Of a DNA stretch of 64,000 nucleotides, positions 31,141 to 41,310 are shown piece after piece. The position numbers and the translations under genes are program-made. The notes below the pieces were generated by a model, which did not search any database, was not told the DNA's origin, and was given only the letters and a program-made list of their open reading frames with translations. The DNA lies in assembly GCF_015352425.1 (NCBI RefSeq), contig NZ_JADKNH010000001.1, forward strand, positions 1-64,000, given 5' to 3'. The number at the start of each line of letters is the position of its first letter. The first letter of the stretch is position 1. Origin of the DNA: Fusibacter ferrireducens. Lineage in GTDB: Bacteria; Bacillota; Clostridia; Peptostreptococcales; Acidaminobacteraceae.

Positions 31141-32061
31141 ATGCAAAGTATGAGGAGTAGAGTAGTAATTTGGCTATTACAGCATAGACATTTATTCAAA
31201 TTGAAATTGAAGCCAGATGAAATAACAGAAGATTTTTCTGTTGAGAAATTTAGAGAAGGAATAGAAAGTGCAACGAAGCGTATGGAAAAGCCATTACAAG
31301 ATGTGCAAATTGAAGCTGCAAGCATCCATGGTATGAATGGTGAATGGATTATACCCAAGCATTCTAAATCAGATAAAGCTATTCTATATATTCATGGCGG
31401 CGGCTTTATATCGGGCTCTTGTAGTAGCCATAGAATGCATGTGACGAGATTTGCCAAAGGGAGTAATGTTAAAGCATTGATATTTGATTATCGCTTAGCT
31501 CCAGAACATCCTCATCCTGCGGCACTTGACGATTCAGTGAGTGCGTACAAATGGTTATTAGACCAAGGGTACAATTCAAAAAACATAGTAATCATGGGTG
31601 AATCAGCGGGTGGTACTTTAACCTTATCTACATTACTTGCATTAAAATCAATGCATTTAGAATTACCAAAATCTGCAATATCAATTTCTCCAGTTACTGA
31701 TTTAAGTTGCTCTGCAAATTCATTTATAATTAATGCCAAAAAAGACATTGCGCCGATGAATTCATGGCGTGTATGGACCAATTATTATGTAAATGAGCAC
31801 GATATAAAGGACCCGTTGCTTTCACCCTTATATGGGGACTTAGTGGGTTTGCCTCCAATATATTTAACGATAGGTACCCATGAAATCCATTTTGATGATA
31901 CTTTGAACTTTGCAAAGAAAGCAGAAGCAAGTGGTGTTGATGTAACGTTAAAGGAATGGCAGGGCATGGTTCATGCCTTTCCAATTTTATCGCCACTTTT
32001 TCCGGAAGCCCAAAGTGCTCATGAGTCTATTTGTGATTTTGTGCGACACAGTTTAGAATAG
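31141..32061 (+). CDS. Acetyl-esterase/lipase of the HSL type (alpha/beta hydrolase)
   Basis: A 306-residue protein of the hormone-sensitive-lipase family: ILYIHGGGFISGS near residue 80 (HGGG oxyanion motif), IVIMGESAGGTLTL near 150 (G-D/E-S-A-G-G nucleophile elbow), HFDDTLNFAKK near 247 (acid region) and MVHAFPIL near 277 (catalytic His). It hydrolyses short-chain esters or aryl/alkyl esters. Co-transcribed with the TetR gene just upstream, suggesting a detoxification or xenobiotic role. Confidence 0.87.
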   Translation: MQSMRSRVVIWLLQHRHLFKLKLKPDEITEDFSVEKFREGIESATKRMEKPLQDVQIEAASIHGMNGEWIIPKHSKSDKAILYIHGGGFISGSCSSHRMHVTRFAKGSNVKALIFDYRLAPEHPHPAALDDSVSAYKWLLDQGYNSKNIVIMGESAGGTLTLSTLLALKSMHLELPKSAISISPVTDLSCSANSFIINAKKDIAPMNSWRVWTNYYVNEHDIKDPLLSPLYGDLVGLPPIYLTIGTHEIHFDDTLNFAKKAEASGVDVTLKEWQGMVHAFPILSPLFPEAQSAHESICDFVRHSLE

Positions 32062-32325
32062 CATTCACCTGTATTTCATGAGAAAGGCAGAAGAGTCCGT
32101 GAATTGTGAGATGCCAGCAGAGATTCAGAACATGGGTAGTAAAATCTAAAAAGTACCCATATGTCATTAATGGAGATAACGATTCCCCCTATATCTAACA
32201 TAGTAAGAAAATAATAAACTGACAGGTGGACATAAAATCGGATCATCAGTATTCGATTCTTCTGGAACCCTATTATGCTATATGGTAAAATATAACACAT
32301 AAGATCACTGTTAGGGAGCGCTACT

Positions 32326-33078
32326 ATGGAAAAAACAATAGATTTTGATTTGGTTTCAGATTTATATGATAGCTATGTGAATGTGGATTTTGATATTTCT
32401 TTTTATAAAAAATTCTGCGAAGGCTACGAGAGCATTCTCGAGCTCATGTGCGGAACTGGTAGAATTTCACTACCGCTTATAATGGCTGGCTATAACCTTA
32501 CATGTGTTGACTACTCAGAGGGTATGTTGGATGTATTTCGATCAAAGTTGCCTAAGGGCTTTAACACAGAAATTTTTTGTCAGGACATCTGCGAATTAAA
32601 TCTTCAAAAGCAATTTGATCTTGTGATGATTCCCTTTAACTCAATTTCTGAAATTACAGATAAAGAGAAACGTCAACGTGCTTTCCAAAATATATATAAT
32701 CACCTTGAGCCAGGCGGTGTTTTTTTCTGCACGCTTTATAATCCAGAATACCGGAAAAAGATCGCAGACGGCAACTTGAAATGTCTTGGTAAATTCGATA
32801 TTGGAGATCACCGAAACCTCATGGTAACTTACTATAATCATTATTCAATCGGTGATGAACTCATCACTGGGATGCAATTTTACGAGATATATGGAAAAGA
32901 TCATAAATTGATTGAAAAACGAGCTATGGATATTCGATTTGCAATCGTATCGAATGAGGAAATCACAGAGATGGCCAAAGCAACAGGATTTTTATTGCAA
33001 GAAATATATGGAGATTACTCGTTTTCACCGTTTTCAGACAAAAGCATGTTTATGAACTGTGTTTTTTATAAATTGTAG
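32326..33078 (+). CDS. Class I SAM-dependent methyltransferase
   Basis: A 250-residue Rossmann methyltransferase. SILELMCGTGRISLPLI near residue 38 is motif I, LTCVDYSEGMLDVFRSK near 60 is motif II with the acidic residue binding the ribose, and FDLVMIPFNSISEI near 95 is motif IV. The C-terminal beta-strands (FFCTLYNPEYRKK, FYEIYGKD) follow. The methyl acceptor is unknown. TAGGGAG lies upstream. Gene stands alone. Confidence 0.85.
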   Translation: MEKTIDFDLVSDLYDSYVNVDFDISFYKKFCEGYESILELMCGTGRISLPLIMAGYNLTCVDYSEGMLDVFRSKLPKGFNTEIFCQDICELNLQKQFDLVMIPFNSISEITDKEKRQRAFQNIYNHLEPGGVFFCTLYNPEYRKKIADGNLKCLGKFDIGDHRNLMVTYYNHYSIGDELITGMQFYEIYGKDHKLIEKRAMDIRFAIVSNEEITEMAKATGFLLQEIYGDYSFSPFSDKSMFMNCVFYKL

Positions 33079-33728
33079 CAAATATAAGTTGTAGCAAAAA
33101 CATGACATTCCAATGGCCTCAGAACTCTTTTTCTGGTTTTATTAATGCAAATGCTCATTCTAAATGATTTACATTCTGCTAAAAAAAAGCACTTTATAAA
33201 AACACTTGTACTCTTCCACTAGCGCTTTTTAAGAGGAACTGTATATGTGTTTTTTTAAGTGTATGAAATAAAGGACTGTGTATATTATTTTTTCAATATA
33301 TGTTATAATCAAAGAAGTATCTTTACATATTTGGAAACGTTATACTGGACAGCTTTTATTGTCTTCATACAAAAATAGAATAAAGGGGTGAAATCATTTG
33401 ATGTCATAGTTCGCACATGCAAGGGTGCACGTCACTTTTCATTCAATTGGTGTTGGCAACTCTCAGACTCTAAAAATATTAGGTATAACCGATTTGCTTT
33501 TAGAAATGGGCAAGACTGTTTATGATAAAACATTAGCAATTCGTGTATGGCTTGTAATCAAAATGAAAGAGTCTGCAATTATATTTCAATGATTAGAGGA
33601 CAACATAAAAGGGGCCAAATGAAAGTGCTTGTAATAGATGAATGCTTGGGCTTTTAAAAAGGAGCAACGTGGCTAATCGTGTAAATTTTAAATAAATGAA
33701 TAAATTCTTATTTATAAAGGAGATTTTA
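33079..33728. other. 650-bp gene-poor stretch with degenerate attC-like pieces
   Basis: No convincing gene. GAAACGTTATAC near 33,334 looks like an attC R' end, and 33,402-33,441 (TGATGTCATAGTTCGCACAT..., ending CGTCACTTTT) resembles the attC interior TGATGTCACAGCCC...GCGCCACTTTT. Two short frames (33,507-33,590 and 33,619-33,657) are not supported. A poly-T-rich tract near 33,250 is not a clean terminator. Confidence 0.4.
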
Positions 33729-34304
33729 ATGATAAAGAAGTTGATGTATTTAATAATTTTTACTCTAATGCTGACATCGTGTTCAGCTGCTAAGTCCAAT
33801 TATGACGATAAGATACTTGTGAGCAGCCGAGAAATTATGGGCTCTGACAATCCAGCCTCAGCCGTTCATTTGGATGTTTTATCTTCCGAATTCTTAGACA
33901 TTAAGTATACTGGTAAGAATACATATGAACTGGATGTAGAAATATGGGAAGATGGGGTGCTGGTCAATAGCATGACAGAAGCTATGGGGATAGAATTGTC
34001 ACAGTATAAGGGCATTTCAATAGAAGTGGATGAAAGCAATCCCGAGTTATATAAAGTGATTCTTGGCATGTATCAGGAGGGGGGATATACTTCGATGGAT
34101 TTTAATATAGAGGTAGAACCCAATGCGTTAAACGGAAGAGTCGAAAGTGATTATCCAAGTGATGTAGAATTTGCTGAAACGGAAGATGTTGTCTTATGGG
34201 GCTTTCATAGATTCCATGATAAATTTGAAGCGTTTGGGGACACTTATGATGCGGCAAAGAAAATGGGCTGGTCTTTAGTATTTGTTCTAAGATGTGAACA
34301 GTAA
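33729..34304 (+). CDS. Predicted lipoprotein
   Basis: A 191-residue protein from ATG 33,729, after AAGGAG. The signal peptide MYLIIFTLMLTSCSAAK ends in a lipobox (LTSC), so Cys near residue 17 should be lipidated and the protein held outside the membrane. The mature part is acidic, with LYKVILGMYQEGGYTSMDF near the middle and WGFHRFHDKFEAFGDTY near the end. No family recognised. Followed by a second small lipoprotein gene 32 bp downstream. Confidence 0.75.
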   Translation: MIKKLMYLIIFTLMLTSCSAAKSNYDDKILVSSREIMGSDNPASAVHLDVLSSEFLDIKYTGKNTYELDVEIWEDGVLVNSMTEAMGIELSQYKGISIEVDESNPELYKVILGMYQEGGYTSMDFNIEVEPNALNGRVESDYPSDVEFAETEDVVLWGFHRFHDKFEAFGDTYDAAKKMGWSLVFVLRCEQ

Positions 34305-34336
34305 ACATAAAATATTTGAATTTTGGAGGGACATAT

Positions 34337-34786
34337 ATGAAAAAGGTAATGATATTATTGATTGCAGCAATTGTTTTAACAGCTTGTTCTTCAGGTACGA
34401 GTAAGGATACTCTGCCATTTGATATTGCATTAGACGAGATAAAAGCGTTAACTGTAAATACATTTGATCAAGCGCATACTTTTGAAATCGATGAGAAATG
34501 GACTCAGTTTATTAAAGTGGTGACGAACTTCAGTTATAAAAGTGCATCTATAAGCGAGGTAGATGAAATTTGGGCACTTTCAGAAAGTGAAGAAGACTAT
34601 TACGGCGTCACGCTGAGTTGTGAGGCAGCAGTGTACTCTTTTCTTATTTTCGACAATACGATCATTGCGAATTATAACAATATGACCAATAATGCACAAG
34701 AAGGCACACAATTTTTTGTCGCAAAGGACGTGGATATAAAAGCTCTACAAGCAGAGTTGTCAGAACTCAAACTTTCCTCGAATTAA
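34337..34786 (+). CDS. Predicted lipoprotein
   Basis: A 149-residue protein from ATG 34,337, after TTTGGAGGG. Signal peptide ILLIAAIVLTACSSG with lipobox (LTAC) at residues 11-14. The mature domain is small and acidic (SESEEDYYGVTLS), of unknown fold. It follows the preceding lipoprotein gene closely and is probably in the same transcript. Confidence 0.72.
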   Translation: MKKVMILLIAAIVLTACSSGTSKDTLPFDIALDEIKALTVNTFDQAHTFEIDEKWTQFIKVVTNFSYKSASISEVDEIWALSESEEDYYGVTLSCEAAVYSFLIFDNTIIANYNNMTNNAQEGTQFFVAKDVDIKALQAELSELKLSSN

Positions 34787-34995
34787 ATGACGCCAAGATT
34801 GTCTATAAAATCACCTGAGTATATGGGCTCAAAGAGGAGGCACGGGCCTGAATAGGGTTAGATATATGTTGATTTTTCATAAAACCCTTACATATTATGT
34901 GGATACAAACTCAGAGTAAGATGTGATGTTGAAAAGTTAAAAACGATTGCATTTGAACTGAATTTTGTACATAAATTAAAAAAGGAGGCATTATA

Positions 34996-35262
34996 ATGGG
35001 AGGCTTTGGATTTGATTCAGGTAAGTTAAAAGCAAGTGGTGACAAGGGGGACATGTATTTAGTGCTTCAAGTGGTACTCACTGAGAAGTTCATTGGAACC
35101 GGTTCAGGTGTATCAAGTCTTACCAATCTACAGGCAACAATCAACGAGCAAGCAGCCAAAGGTTACAGACTTCATACAATTACAACTGTTTCTTCGGGTT
35201 CAAAAGGGTTTTTAGGTGGCGATAAAATTCAAGCTACAATGATCTTTGAAAAAGTGCTCTAA
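34996..35262 (+). CDS. DUF4177-like small protein
   Basis: An 88-residue protein. YLVLQVVLTEKF, then LQATINEQAAKGYRLHTITT and a final ATMIFEKVL strand give the pattern of DUF4177 proteins (beta-alpha-beta, with the 'N-x-x-A-x-x-GY' helix). Gly-rich N-terminus. AAAGGAGGC lies upstream. Biochemical function unknown. Confidence 0.7.
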   Translation: MGGFGFDSGKLKASGDKGDMYLVLQVVLTEKFIGTGSGVSSLTNLQATINEQAAKGYRLHTITTVSSGSKGFLGGDKIQATMIFEKVL

Positions 35263-35456
35263 TCATATTGGTAAATTTCAATACGAGATATTGGCGCTAG
35301 GAAATGCTCTCGATATTCAGCCGTGAAAATAATATTTATCTCATATGGTATTTTTATATTTTCATTTGATTTTATCACCTTAAGATAGTGATTCCCAACA
35401 TCATGGGAATTGCTATTTTGAAATTACAGTCATCACCCATAGGGAGGAGAAGATCT

Positions 35457-36032
35457 ATGAAGGAAGTTCTTTTTTTTATTTTTGACAATATGACCGATTA
35501 TGAGATAACGTTTACGATGCATATGATTAATACGAGTGAAAATTTCAAGGCGATAACGATTGCATACGAAGACAAAGAAATCATAGGAAGGTCAGGCGCG
35601 ATTTACAGGCCTCATAGATTGGTATCAGATGAGCAAAACATCAAATGTGAAGGATTAATCCTTTGCGGTGGTTGGTATGGAGATTTAAGACCAGAATTAA
35701 AAGATTTGATAGGTTTGCTTCATAAAGAAGAGAAACTACTCGGAGGTATTTGTGGCGCAGGCACTTTTTTATTAGCAAAAGCGGGAGTACTTGAAAATGT
35801 GCGATATACAACACCAATTGTCGAGTGGACGGATGAACACAGAGCTGTATTTGGACCAGCAGATGTATTTCCTCGGAATAACTATATTGAAAAGCCTGTT
35901 GTAAGAGATCAGAATGTAATTACGAGCCTGGGTAATTCATTTATTGATTTTACTGCTGAAATTTGTAATGGGTTAGGTGCATTTGAAAGCGAAAGTGATA
36001 AAGAAGCCTTTTTAGCGTTTATGAAACAATAA
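35457..36032 (+). CDS. DJ-1/PfpI-superfamily protein (glutamine-amidotransferase-like)
   Basis: A 191-residue protein from ATG 35,457, after GGAGGAGAAG; the longer frame from 35,388 has no site. LILCGGWYGDLRPEL near residue 70 and LGGICGAGTFLLAKAGVL near 98 with the nucleophilic Cys in GICGAG define the DJ-1/PfpI fold. Closest in layout to YdeA/YoaZ-type stress proteases or deglycase-like proteins. A second, diverged DJ-1 protein is at 41,757. Confidence 0.83.
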   Translation: MKEVLFFIFDNMTDYEITFTMHMINTSENFKAITIAYEDKEIIGRSGAIYRPHRLVSDEQNIKCEGLILCGGWYGDLRPELKDLIGLLHKEEKLLGGICGAGTFLLAKAGVLENVRYTTPIVEWTDEHRAVFGPADVFPRNNYIEKPVVRDQNVITSLGNSFIDFTAEICNGLGAFESESDKEAFLAFMKQ

Positions 36033-36120
36033 GAGGGTTAAAACAGCTTATAAAAACACCAATATTTTATATGGAAACAATATTTTTTATTCTAAAATGA
36101 ATGATGTGGAGGCAAATTTT

Positions 36121-36612
36121 ATGACAATGTATGAAGAAGGTATTAAATTGGTCGATGAAACATTTGGCAATGGAAAAGATAATATTATTTCATTGGGCAC
36201 CATTGCTAGGGAAAACAGTTCTGATGGGAAACCCCGTCCTGTTGTGAGAAGCGTTGATGCATACTATGAAGAGGGTGTATTTTATGTAGTCACACATGGA
36301 AAATCCAATAAAATGCTTCAAATATCAGAGAATCCAGAGGTTTCAGTTTCTGGGTGTATGGAGATGTTTACGGCAAGTGGGATTGGTGAAAATTTAGGAT
36401 GGGTTCTCAGCCCTCAAAATGCTGAGATTAGAAATAAGCTTAGAACTTCTTTTGCAGAATGGTATGATATGGCCAATAATGAACAAGATGAAAACTGCTG
36501 TATTTTAGCAATTCATTTGACAAAGGGTACTTTGAATGTGAACCATTGGGAAAAATTATATCACTTAGATTTTATAAACAAGACCACTATGACCAATGGA
36601 GGGATTTTTTAA
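36121..36612 (+). CDS. Pyridoxamine-5'-phosphate-oxidase-like FMN-binding protein
   Basis: A 163-residue protein from ATG 36,121, after TGGAGGC. RPVVRSVDAYYEEGVFYVVT near residue 40, HGKSNKMLQISENPEVSVSG near 60 and the C-terminal LNVNHWEKLYHLDF give the split-barrel flavin-binding fold of PPOX/general-stress-26-type proteins. Such proteins bind FMN, F420 or haem and reduce small molecules; the substrate is not evident. Confidence 0.8.
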   Translation: MTMYEEGIKLVDETFGNGKDNIISLGTIARENSSDGKPRPVVRSVDAYYEEGVFYVVTHGKSNKMLQISENPEVSVSGCMEMFTASGIGENLGWVLSPQNAEIRNKLRTSFAEWYDMANNEQDENCCILAIHLTKGTLNVNHWEKLYHLDFINKTTMTNGGIF

Positions 36613-36741
36613 CTCACCCTGAAAGGCATAAAAATAGGGTCTAGCAGAAGTGACTATCTTGGGGATGATCGCTGTGAGTATCACGAATTGATATAAGCTG
36701 AACACTTTGGCGATTCATCCCAATTAGGAGGCAATGGACAT

Positions 36742-36924
36742 ATGTTCTTATTAGGATTTATAATCTCCGCAATGATTTTGTATTTTTATACAATGAAGAC
36801 GATCCATAAAATTATCCACGGTAAAGAGGTGGCGATGGATTCGAAACTGACAAGTGATATTTTAGCCGGTTCAATTTTAGTGGGCGTTACAATGTTTTTA
36901 TTTATAAATGGTATCATGTCTTAA
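36742..36924 (+). CDS. Small membrane protein
   Basis: A 60-residue protein with two helices, residues 1-17 and 40-58, separated by a charged loop (HKIIHGKEVAMDSKLTSD). TAGGAGGC lies upstream of the ATG at good distance. No family recognised. Confidence 0.6.
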   Translation: MFLLGFIISAMILYFYTMKTIHKIIHGKEVAMDSKLTSDILAGSILVGVTMFLFINGIMS

Positions 36925-37019
36925 ATGATCTAGAGCTTAAATGATTTGTTTTTTTCTTTTAAGCAGCGTAACTTGTGAAATTAGATTATGGATAAGACTG
37001 CTGATCAGAGAGGTTAATT

Positions 37020-37502
37020 GTGAATTGGAAAAAGATTTTTATAGGGGCATTTTTAATCAGTGCACTCATGCGTGTAACCACATACAAGATGATCATTCAA
37101 TCGACATATGATTTTTCAAATATTCCCCTTGAGCCTCACGAGCTCTATGTTCAAGAGATTGATGGTTTTGAAGTGACAACATACATATTTGAAGATGCTG
37201 ATTGGATGGCTAGATTTGATTCCATCATTAGAACAAAGACCGGAACCATTATGGATGAAAGCAAGTTCCATGAAGTTTTCAGTTTTGATTATGGATTTAA
37301 AGGTTTGACTTTGAAGATTGATGAGAACGGCAGCATCCTCGTACCTGTAAGAATAATTGATTTGAAAGAGGAATCGGCTTTACATTATGTTGTATGGAAA
37401 ACCTATCAATTTATTCATGGTGGCTACTGGGTCTATTATGCAAGTGAACCGGATGCCTCTATCGTTCCAATGATACAGGAGATCCATTTTGAAATGGATT
37501 AA
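37020..37502 (+). CDS. Membrane-anchored hypothetical protein
   Basis: A 160-residue protein from GTG 37,020, after GAGAGG. One N-terminal anchor helix (IFIGAFLISALMRVTTY), then a globular part containing FEVTTYIFEDADWM and FDYGFKGLTLKIDENG. No family recognised. It converges with the nucleotidyltransferase gene, with only 28 bp between the two ends. Confidence 0.62.
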   Translation: MNWKKIFIGAFLISALMRVTTYKMIIQSTYDFSNIPLEPHELYVQEIDGFEVTTYIFEDADWMARFDSIIRTKTGTIMDESKFHEVFSFDYGFKGLTLKIDENGSILVPVRIIDLKEESALHYVVWKTYQFIHGGYWVYYASEPDASIVPMIQEIHFEMD

Positions 37503-37530
37503 TTCTTTTGATGACACAAACAAGTCAAGG

Positions 37531-38322
37531 TTATTTATGCTTGATACTGTTGAGGTATGCAATGGTTTTACTTTGTGCTTCATTGCGCAAGATGATTGTA
37601 TCATCGAACAATGTTTCTCTGAGTTTTAGATACAAGCTGATCAGAATTTCAAGTGAGTTTATGCAGCTAGACGAATCATAATTTGCAATGGAGTCTATCA
37701 ATGGATTTAAATCACTGAGCTCATAAAATTCAAGTTTTCTGACACCTTTGGGCAACTTACCATTATCGACCAGTAGCATTGAACCAATGACATTTTGCCT
37801 GAGGAATGATAAGAATTCAATGGTTTCAAATAATTCTCCTCGACCTATTTTTAATGTGGCATAGTGTACCCAGATCCAAAATTTGTCCTCAATATTCTGA
37901 TAGTCAAGCGGTGGAAAAAAAGCGTTCTTTGTGGCAATGGCATTGGTCATGCAATTATTGCGTTCCCATAGAATCACAGGATTCTCCACTCGATGTGCGA
38001 GATCGGTTAAAGAAGTGAATTTAAAATCAACGTGGATCAAAGTATCCTTATAGTCGTATAGTGCAATGATCAATCGAGGTTCACTGACGTGCTCGCCAGT
38101 GAAGGCAGAGAGCAAATGGCCAAGTTGACTAATCATAGGGATGCGCTGTTTCATAACAGCCTCATAATATTTGGGATCAACTGCAAGTACAAAATCCAAA
38201 TCAGAAAATTCATCCATCTCTCCTGTGATATATGAACCGCCAATTGCAAGACCTAGTATTCTCGAGTCGAGTTTTAAGGATTCAGATATTTTGTCGATAA
38301 ATTGCTTGTGTATACTTATCAT
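37531..38322 (-). CDS. Nucleotidyltransferase-domain protein (aminoglycoside-adenylyltransferase-like)
   Basis: A 263-residue protein. GLAIGGSYITGEMDEFSDLDFVLAVD near residue 25 is the polymerase-beta-type nucleotidyltransferase signature (GGS then D-x-D). The C-terminal helical part contains EDKFWIWVHYATLKIGRGE, the pattern of aminoglycoside or lincosamide adenylyltransferase-like proteins. It probably transfers AMP to a small molecule or protein; a resistance role is possible but not shown. AGGAGGTC precedes the ATG at 38,322. Confidence 0.78.
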   Translation of the reverse strand: MISIHKQFIDKISESLKLDSRILGLAIGGSYITGEMDEFSDLDFVLAVDPKYYEAVMKQRIPMISQLGHLLSAFTGEHVSEPRLIIALYDYKDTLIHVDFKFTSLTDLAHRVENPVILWERNNCMTNAIATKNAFFPPLDYQNIEDKFWIWVHYATLKIGRGELFETIEFLSFLRQNVIGSMLLVDNGKLPKGVRKLEFYELSDLNPLIDSIANYDSSSCINSLEILISLYLKLRETLFDDTIILRNEAQSKTIAYLNSIKHK

Positions 38323-38580
38323 ACAATGACCTCCTAAAATGTTTAAATTTAGATATTAGTACAGAATAACATGATGCAAAATCATTGTCAAATAGATTTT
38401 TGAAACACTATAACCTGTTTGCTAAATTTGTAAAGACAGTCTCAAAAATGATAAAATCATATAAACATGGAAATGATCTAAGCAGGATTGATTGAAGGGC
38501 TTGTTTGGTGAAAATAGGAAATTATGAAAGAAACTTGATGTCTTTTGGTGAGTGACAAAATACTGAAGGGAGTGGAAATC

Positions 38581-39207
38581 ATGACCAAATCAAATATGGA
38601 TTTATACTTGGAATACATAAATAAAAGAGGCTCATGCTTATCTGTATTTCGCGCGATTGCAGACAAGTACGAATTAAAATCAGGTATTTATCCGGGCTCT
38701 TATATTCATATTACACCATCATTATGCTTATCGGAAATGTACTATGTAGATAGCGATAAGAAAGCCATTGCCTTTTTTAAGCATCAAAATGATATTGAAG
38801 CGTACCTCGATAAAAATAAGTGTTATACCACTGCGTTTGATTTCCAATTTGAGGGTGCGGATTTCACAAAACCTTTAGGCGCAAAGCGAGGCTATTATGA
38901 TTTGATGATTTCTCTATACTCAGGTTTTATTTCACTGCATTGCAAAGATTATTTGAGAAAGGGTGGCGTGTTATTGGCAAATGATAGTCATGGAGATGCC
39001 ACCTTAGCATTTTATGATCCCGATTATGCGTTTATTGGCGTTCTCGTTGAATCTGAAAAAGGAATAGAAATAAGTGGAGATACATTGGACCGCTATTTTA
39101 AAATGAAAAGTGAGAAGAAGGTGGATTTAGATAAAGTTAAAAAGCAGATGAAAGGCCCTAATTATAGAAATCAAGTAGAATACTATCTTTTTCAAAAGAA
39201 GGTTTAG
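38581..39207 (+). CDS. Hypothetical protein, methyltransferase-like layout
   Basis: A 208-residue protein from ATG 38,581, after GGGAGTGG. ELKSGIYPGSYIHITPSLCL and EMYYVDSDKKAIAFFK near residues 28-60 resemble the first strands of a SAM-dependent Rossmann fold, without a clear glycine motif. YDLMISLYSGFISLHCKDYL near 115 and GGVLLANDSHGDA near 138 follow the order of motifs IV-V. A diverged or inactive methyltransferase is the best guess. Confidence 0.6.
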   Translation: MTKSNMDLYLEYINKRGSCLSVFRAIADKYELKSGIYPGSYIHITPSLCLSEMYYVDSDKKAIAFFKHQNDIEAYLDKNKCYTTAFDFQFEGADFTKPLGAKRGYYDLMISLYSGFISLHCKDYLRKGGVLLANDSHGDATLAFYDPDYAFIGVLVESEKGIEISGDTLDRYFKMKSEKKVDLDKVKKQMKGPNYRNQVEYYLFQKKV

Positions 39208-39416
39208 AATACAATTTTGAAACGGATGACACAGATCAGCTTATTTTTGCTAAGGAGCTTATTTGAAATTATTGCTCTTTATCAGGAAATCACCTTGAAT
39301 AGAAGTGATTTTGGCAATATCGGAAAATTTAAACTCAATGAATTGCTTATAAGTTATAAGATAATGGGGGACATAAGTGTTATCGACAAGGCGTTTATTT
39401 AGAAAGGGGCAATCGT

Positions 39417-39662
39417 ATGGGAGAACTATTGAATCTCTTATTTGGATGGAAGGAAGTTTTAGTGACCACAGATGAGCAAAAGTATTATCAAATTAAGGAT
39501 GTTCTCAGGGCAAATCACATAAAAAGTCAAACTTCAATTGTGGACAATCAGCTAAACGATAGAAATAGAGGGACGTTTTTAGTAGCGAATAGCCAAAGGA
39601 TGTATTATATTTATGTCAAGAAAGAAAACTATGAGGAAGCGGTTCATTTGATGAATTCATAA
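39417..39662 (+). CDS. DUF2007-like small protein
   Basis: An 81-residue protein: EVLVTTDEQKYYQIKDVLRA, then MYYIYVKKENYEEAVHLMN matches the beta-alpha-beta layout of DUF2007/putative signal-transducing proteins. AAAGGGGC lies upstream of the ATG. Function unknown. The next short frame follows after 12 bp. Confidence 0.62.
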   Translation: MGELLNLLFGWKEVLVTTDEQKYYQIKDVLRANHIKSQTSIVDNQLNDRNRGTFLVANSQRMYYIYVKKENYEEAVHLMNS

Positions 39663-39905
<243 letters not shown>

Positions 39906-39932
39906 GTTGTTAAAAGGATTCAAAATGTAATG

Positions 39933-39977
39933 AAGGACATTGTTTTTTAGAAATTCTAAGGAATGATGTCCTTTTTT
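39933..39977 (+). terminator. Intrinsic terminator
   Basis: AAGGACAT (39,933-39,940) pairs with ATGTCCTT (39,966-39,973), followed by a T run. It ends the small-gene cluster starting at 38,581. Confidence 0.7.
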
Positions 39978-40107
39978 TGAAAAGCGAAGTCAAGTCATTT
40001 TTGGACGTAAATAATCTTGTGGAATAGGCATTGTCTAAAAATAGAGCATATGAGATAATTTTAAGGTGGAACTGCTGTTAAAAAGCTAAAGGAGCTGAAC
40101 CCTTACT

Positions 40108-41034
40108 ATGGATTATGACAATTATATGGAACTATACGAAGCAGTCTATTTTTTCGATAGAATTAGGGGATGTTTGGATCAAAACCTACCAGAACAAATA
40201 AATGGGACGGAAATTAAGAGATTAGGCATCAATGAAAGCGTATATAGAGCTGTTATGAGAATACTGGTGGTCAACAATCTACTGGATTACGATGGCAGTC
40301 GTTTTGTGATGTCAGATGCAAATAATGAAAAGCATCATCACATTCTGGAGCACATCATTAACAAAAATCAAAATGGATATTATGCAGTGCTGTTTGATAA
40401 AGCGAGCAGTGAATTTCAGTTTTTTTTTGATAGCATTAGTGAATCCGAATACGATATCTATTCAAGATACAATTTTCCGATAACACTCAATTTAGGAAAA
40501 GAGGTTGCTAAACACGTCGATTTAGCGCATAAAAGAGTATTGGAATTAGGTGGAAATAGTGGTGGCTTAGCTACAGCTCTTGTCACAGCGCATAAAGAGT
40601 GCCTCTACACGATTGTGGATACTAAAATACCCTGTAGAGTGGGCAATGAATATAAAAAAATAAACGAGGTGGATATTAAATTTGTAGAAGGCAATGTTTT
40701 CGAATTGATGTTATCCAGCGCAATATACGACTATATTGTAATTATGAATTTGCTGCATGATTTTGATGATATAAAATGCTTAGATATATTGCGCAATTGC
40801 ACAAAACATTGTGACCGTAATACGAAATTTTTAATCATTGAAGATGTTTTGACAAGTGAATTTGAACCTAAAGAAATTATAATGCATGGCTTAAGACTAT
40901 CTGTTGAATGTCGAGGTGGCAGACAGCGGTCCAAAGAAACCTTAGCCCATTTATTTTCAAATATAAATTATGGACTTGAAAAAACAGTAAAGATAAATAA
41001 TATTCACACGATGCTGGTTATGGGGATGGATTAA
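40108..41034 (+). CDS. SAM-dependent methyltransferase with N-terminal winged-helix-like domain
   Basis: A 308-residue protein. The N-terminal 100 residues (LGINESVYRAVMRILVVNNL and LDYDGSRFVMSD) look like the winged-helix dimerisation domain of O-methyltransferases. The Rossmann part has KRVLELGGNSGGLATALV near 147 (motif I), YTIVDTKIPC near 173 (motif II) and YDYIVIMNLLHDFDD near 205 (motif IV). Acceptor unknown; small-molecule O-methyltransferase is the likely class. AAAGGAGCTG lies upstream. Confidence 0.8.
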   Translation: MDYDNYMELYEAVYFFDRIRGCLDQNLPEQINGTEIKRLGINESVYRAVMRILVVNNLLDYDGSRFVMSDANNEKHHHILEHIINKNQNGYYAVLFDKASSEFQFFFDSISESEYDIYSRYNFPITLNLGKEVAKHVDLAHKRVLELGGNSGGLATALVTAHKECLYTIVDTKIPCRVGNEYKKINEVDIKFVEGNVFELMLSSAIYDYIVIMNLLHDFDDIKCLDILRNCTKHCDRNTKFLIIEDVLTSEFEPKEIIMHGLRLSVECRGGRQRSKETLAHLFSNINYGLEKTVKINNIHTMLVMGMD

Positions 41035-41310
41035 GTGAAAAATAATTGATTTTTATCAGAGTCAGTTCCCAGATAAAAATGGTGAATACAATTATATGAC
41101 TATTTGTTATTATGCCAATTTCCTTAACACGAATTGGTGACTTCATAATAGACAAATCAAAATTATTAGTAGCGTCGGGTGAATATTCAGTGCTAGAGAG
41201 CATTGTAAGTAATCTGTTGATCATGAATGTGATTTATGTTTTATTCATAGTAACCGTATTTTCATTTGCCATTTTCATAAGAAAAAAAGACCTAAGGAGA
41301 ACACTTAAAA

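Noticed and set aside
39217-39402. 61-residue reading frame
   Set aside because: TTG start without a ribosome site, no recognisable pattern, and composition like a non-coding frame.
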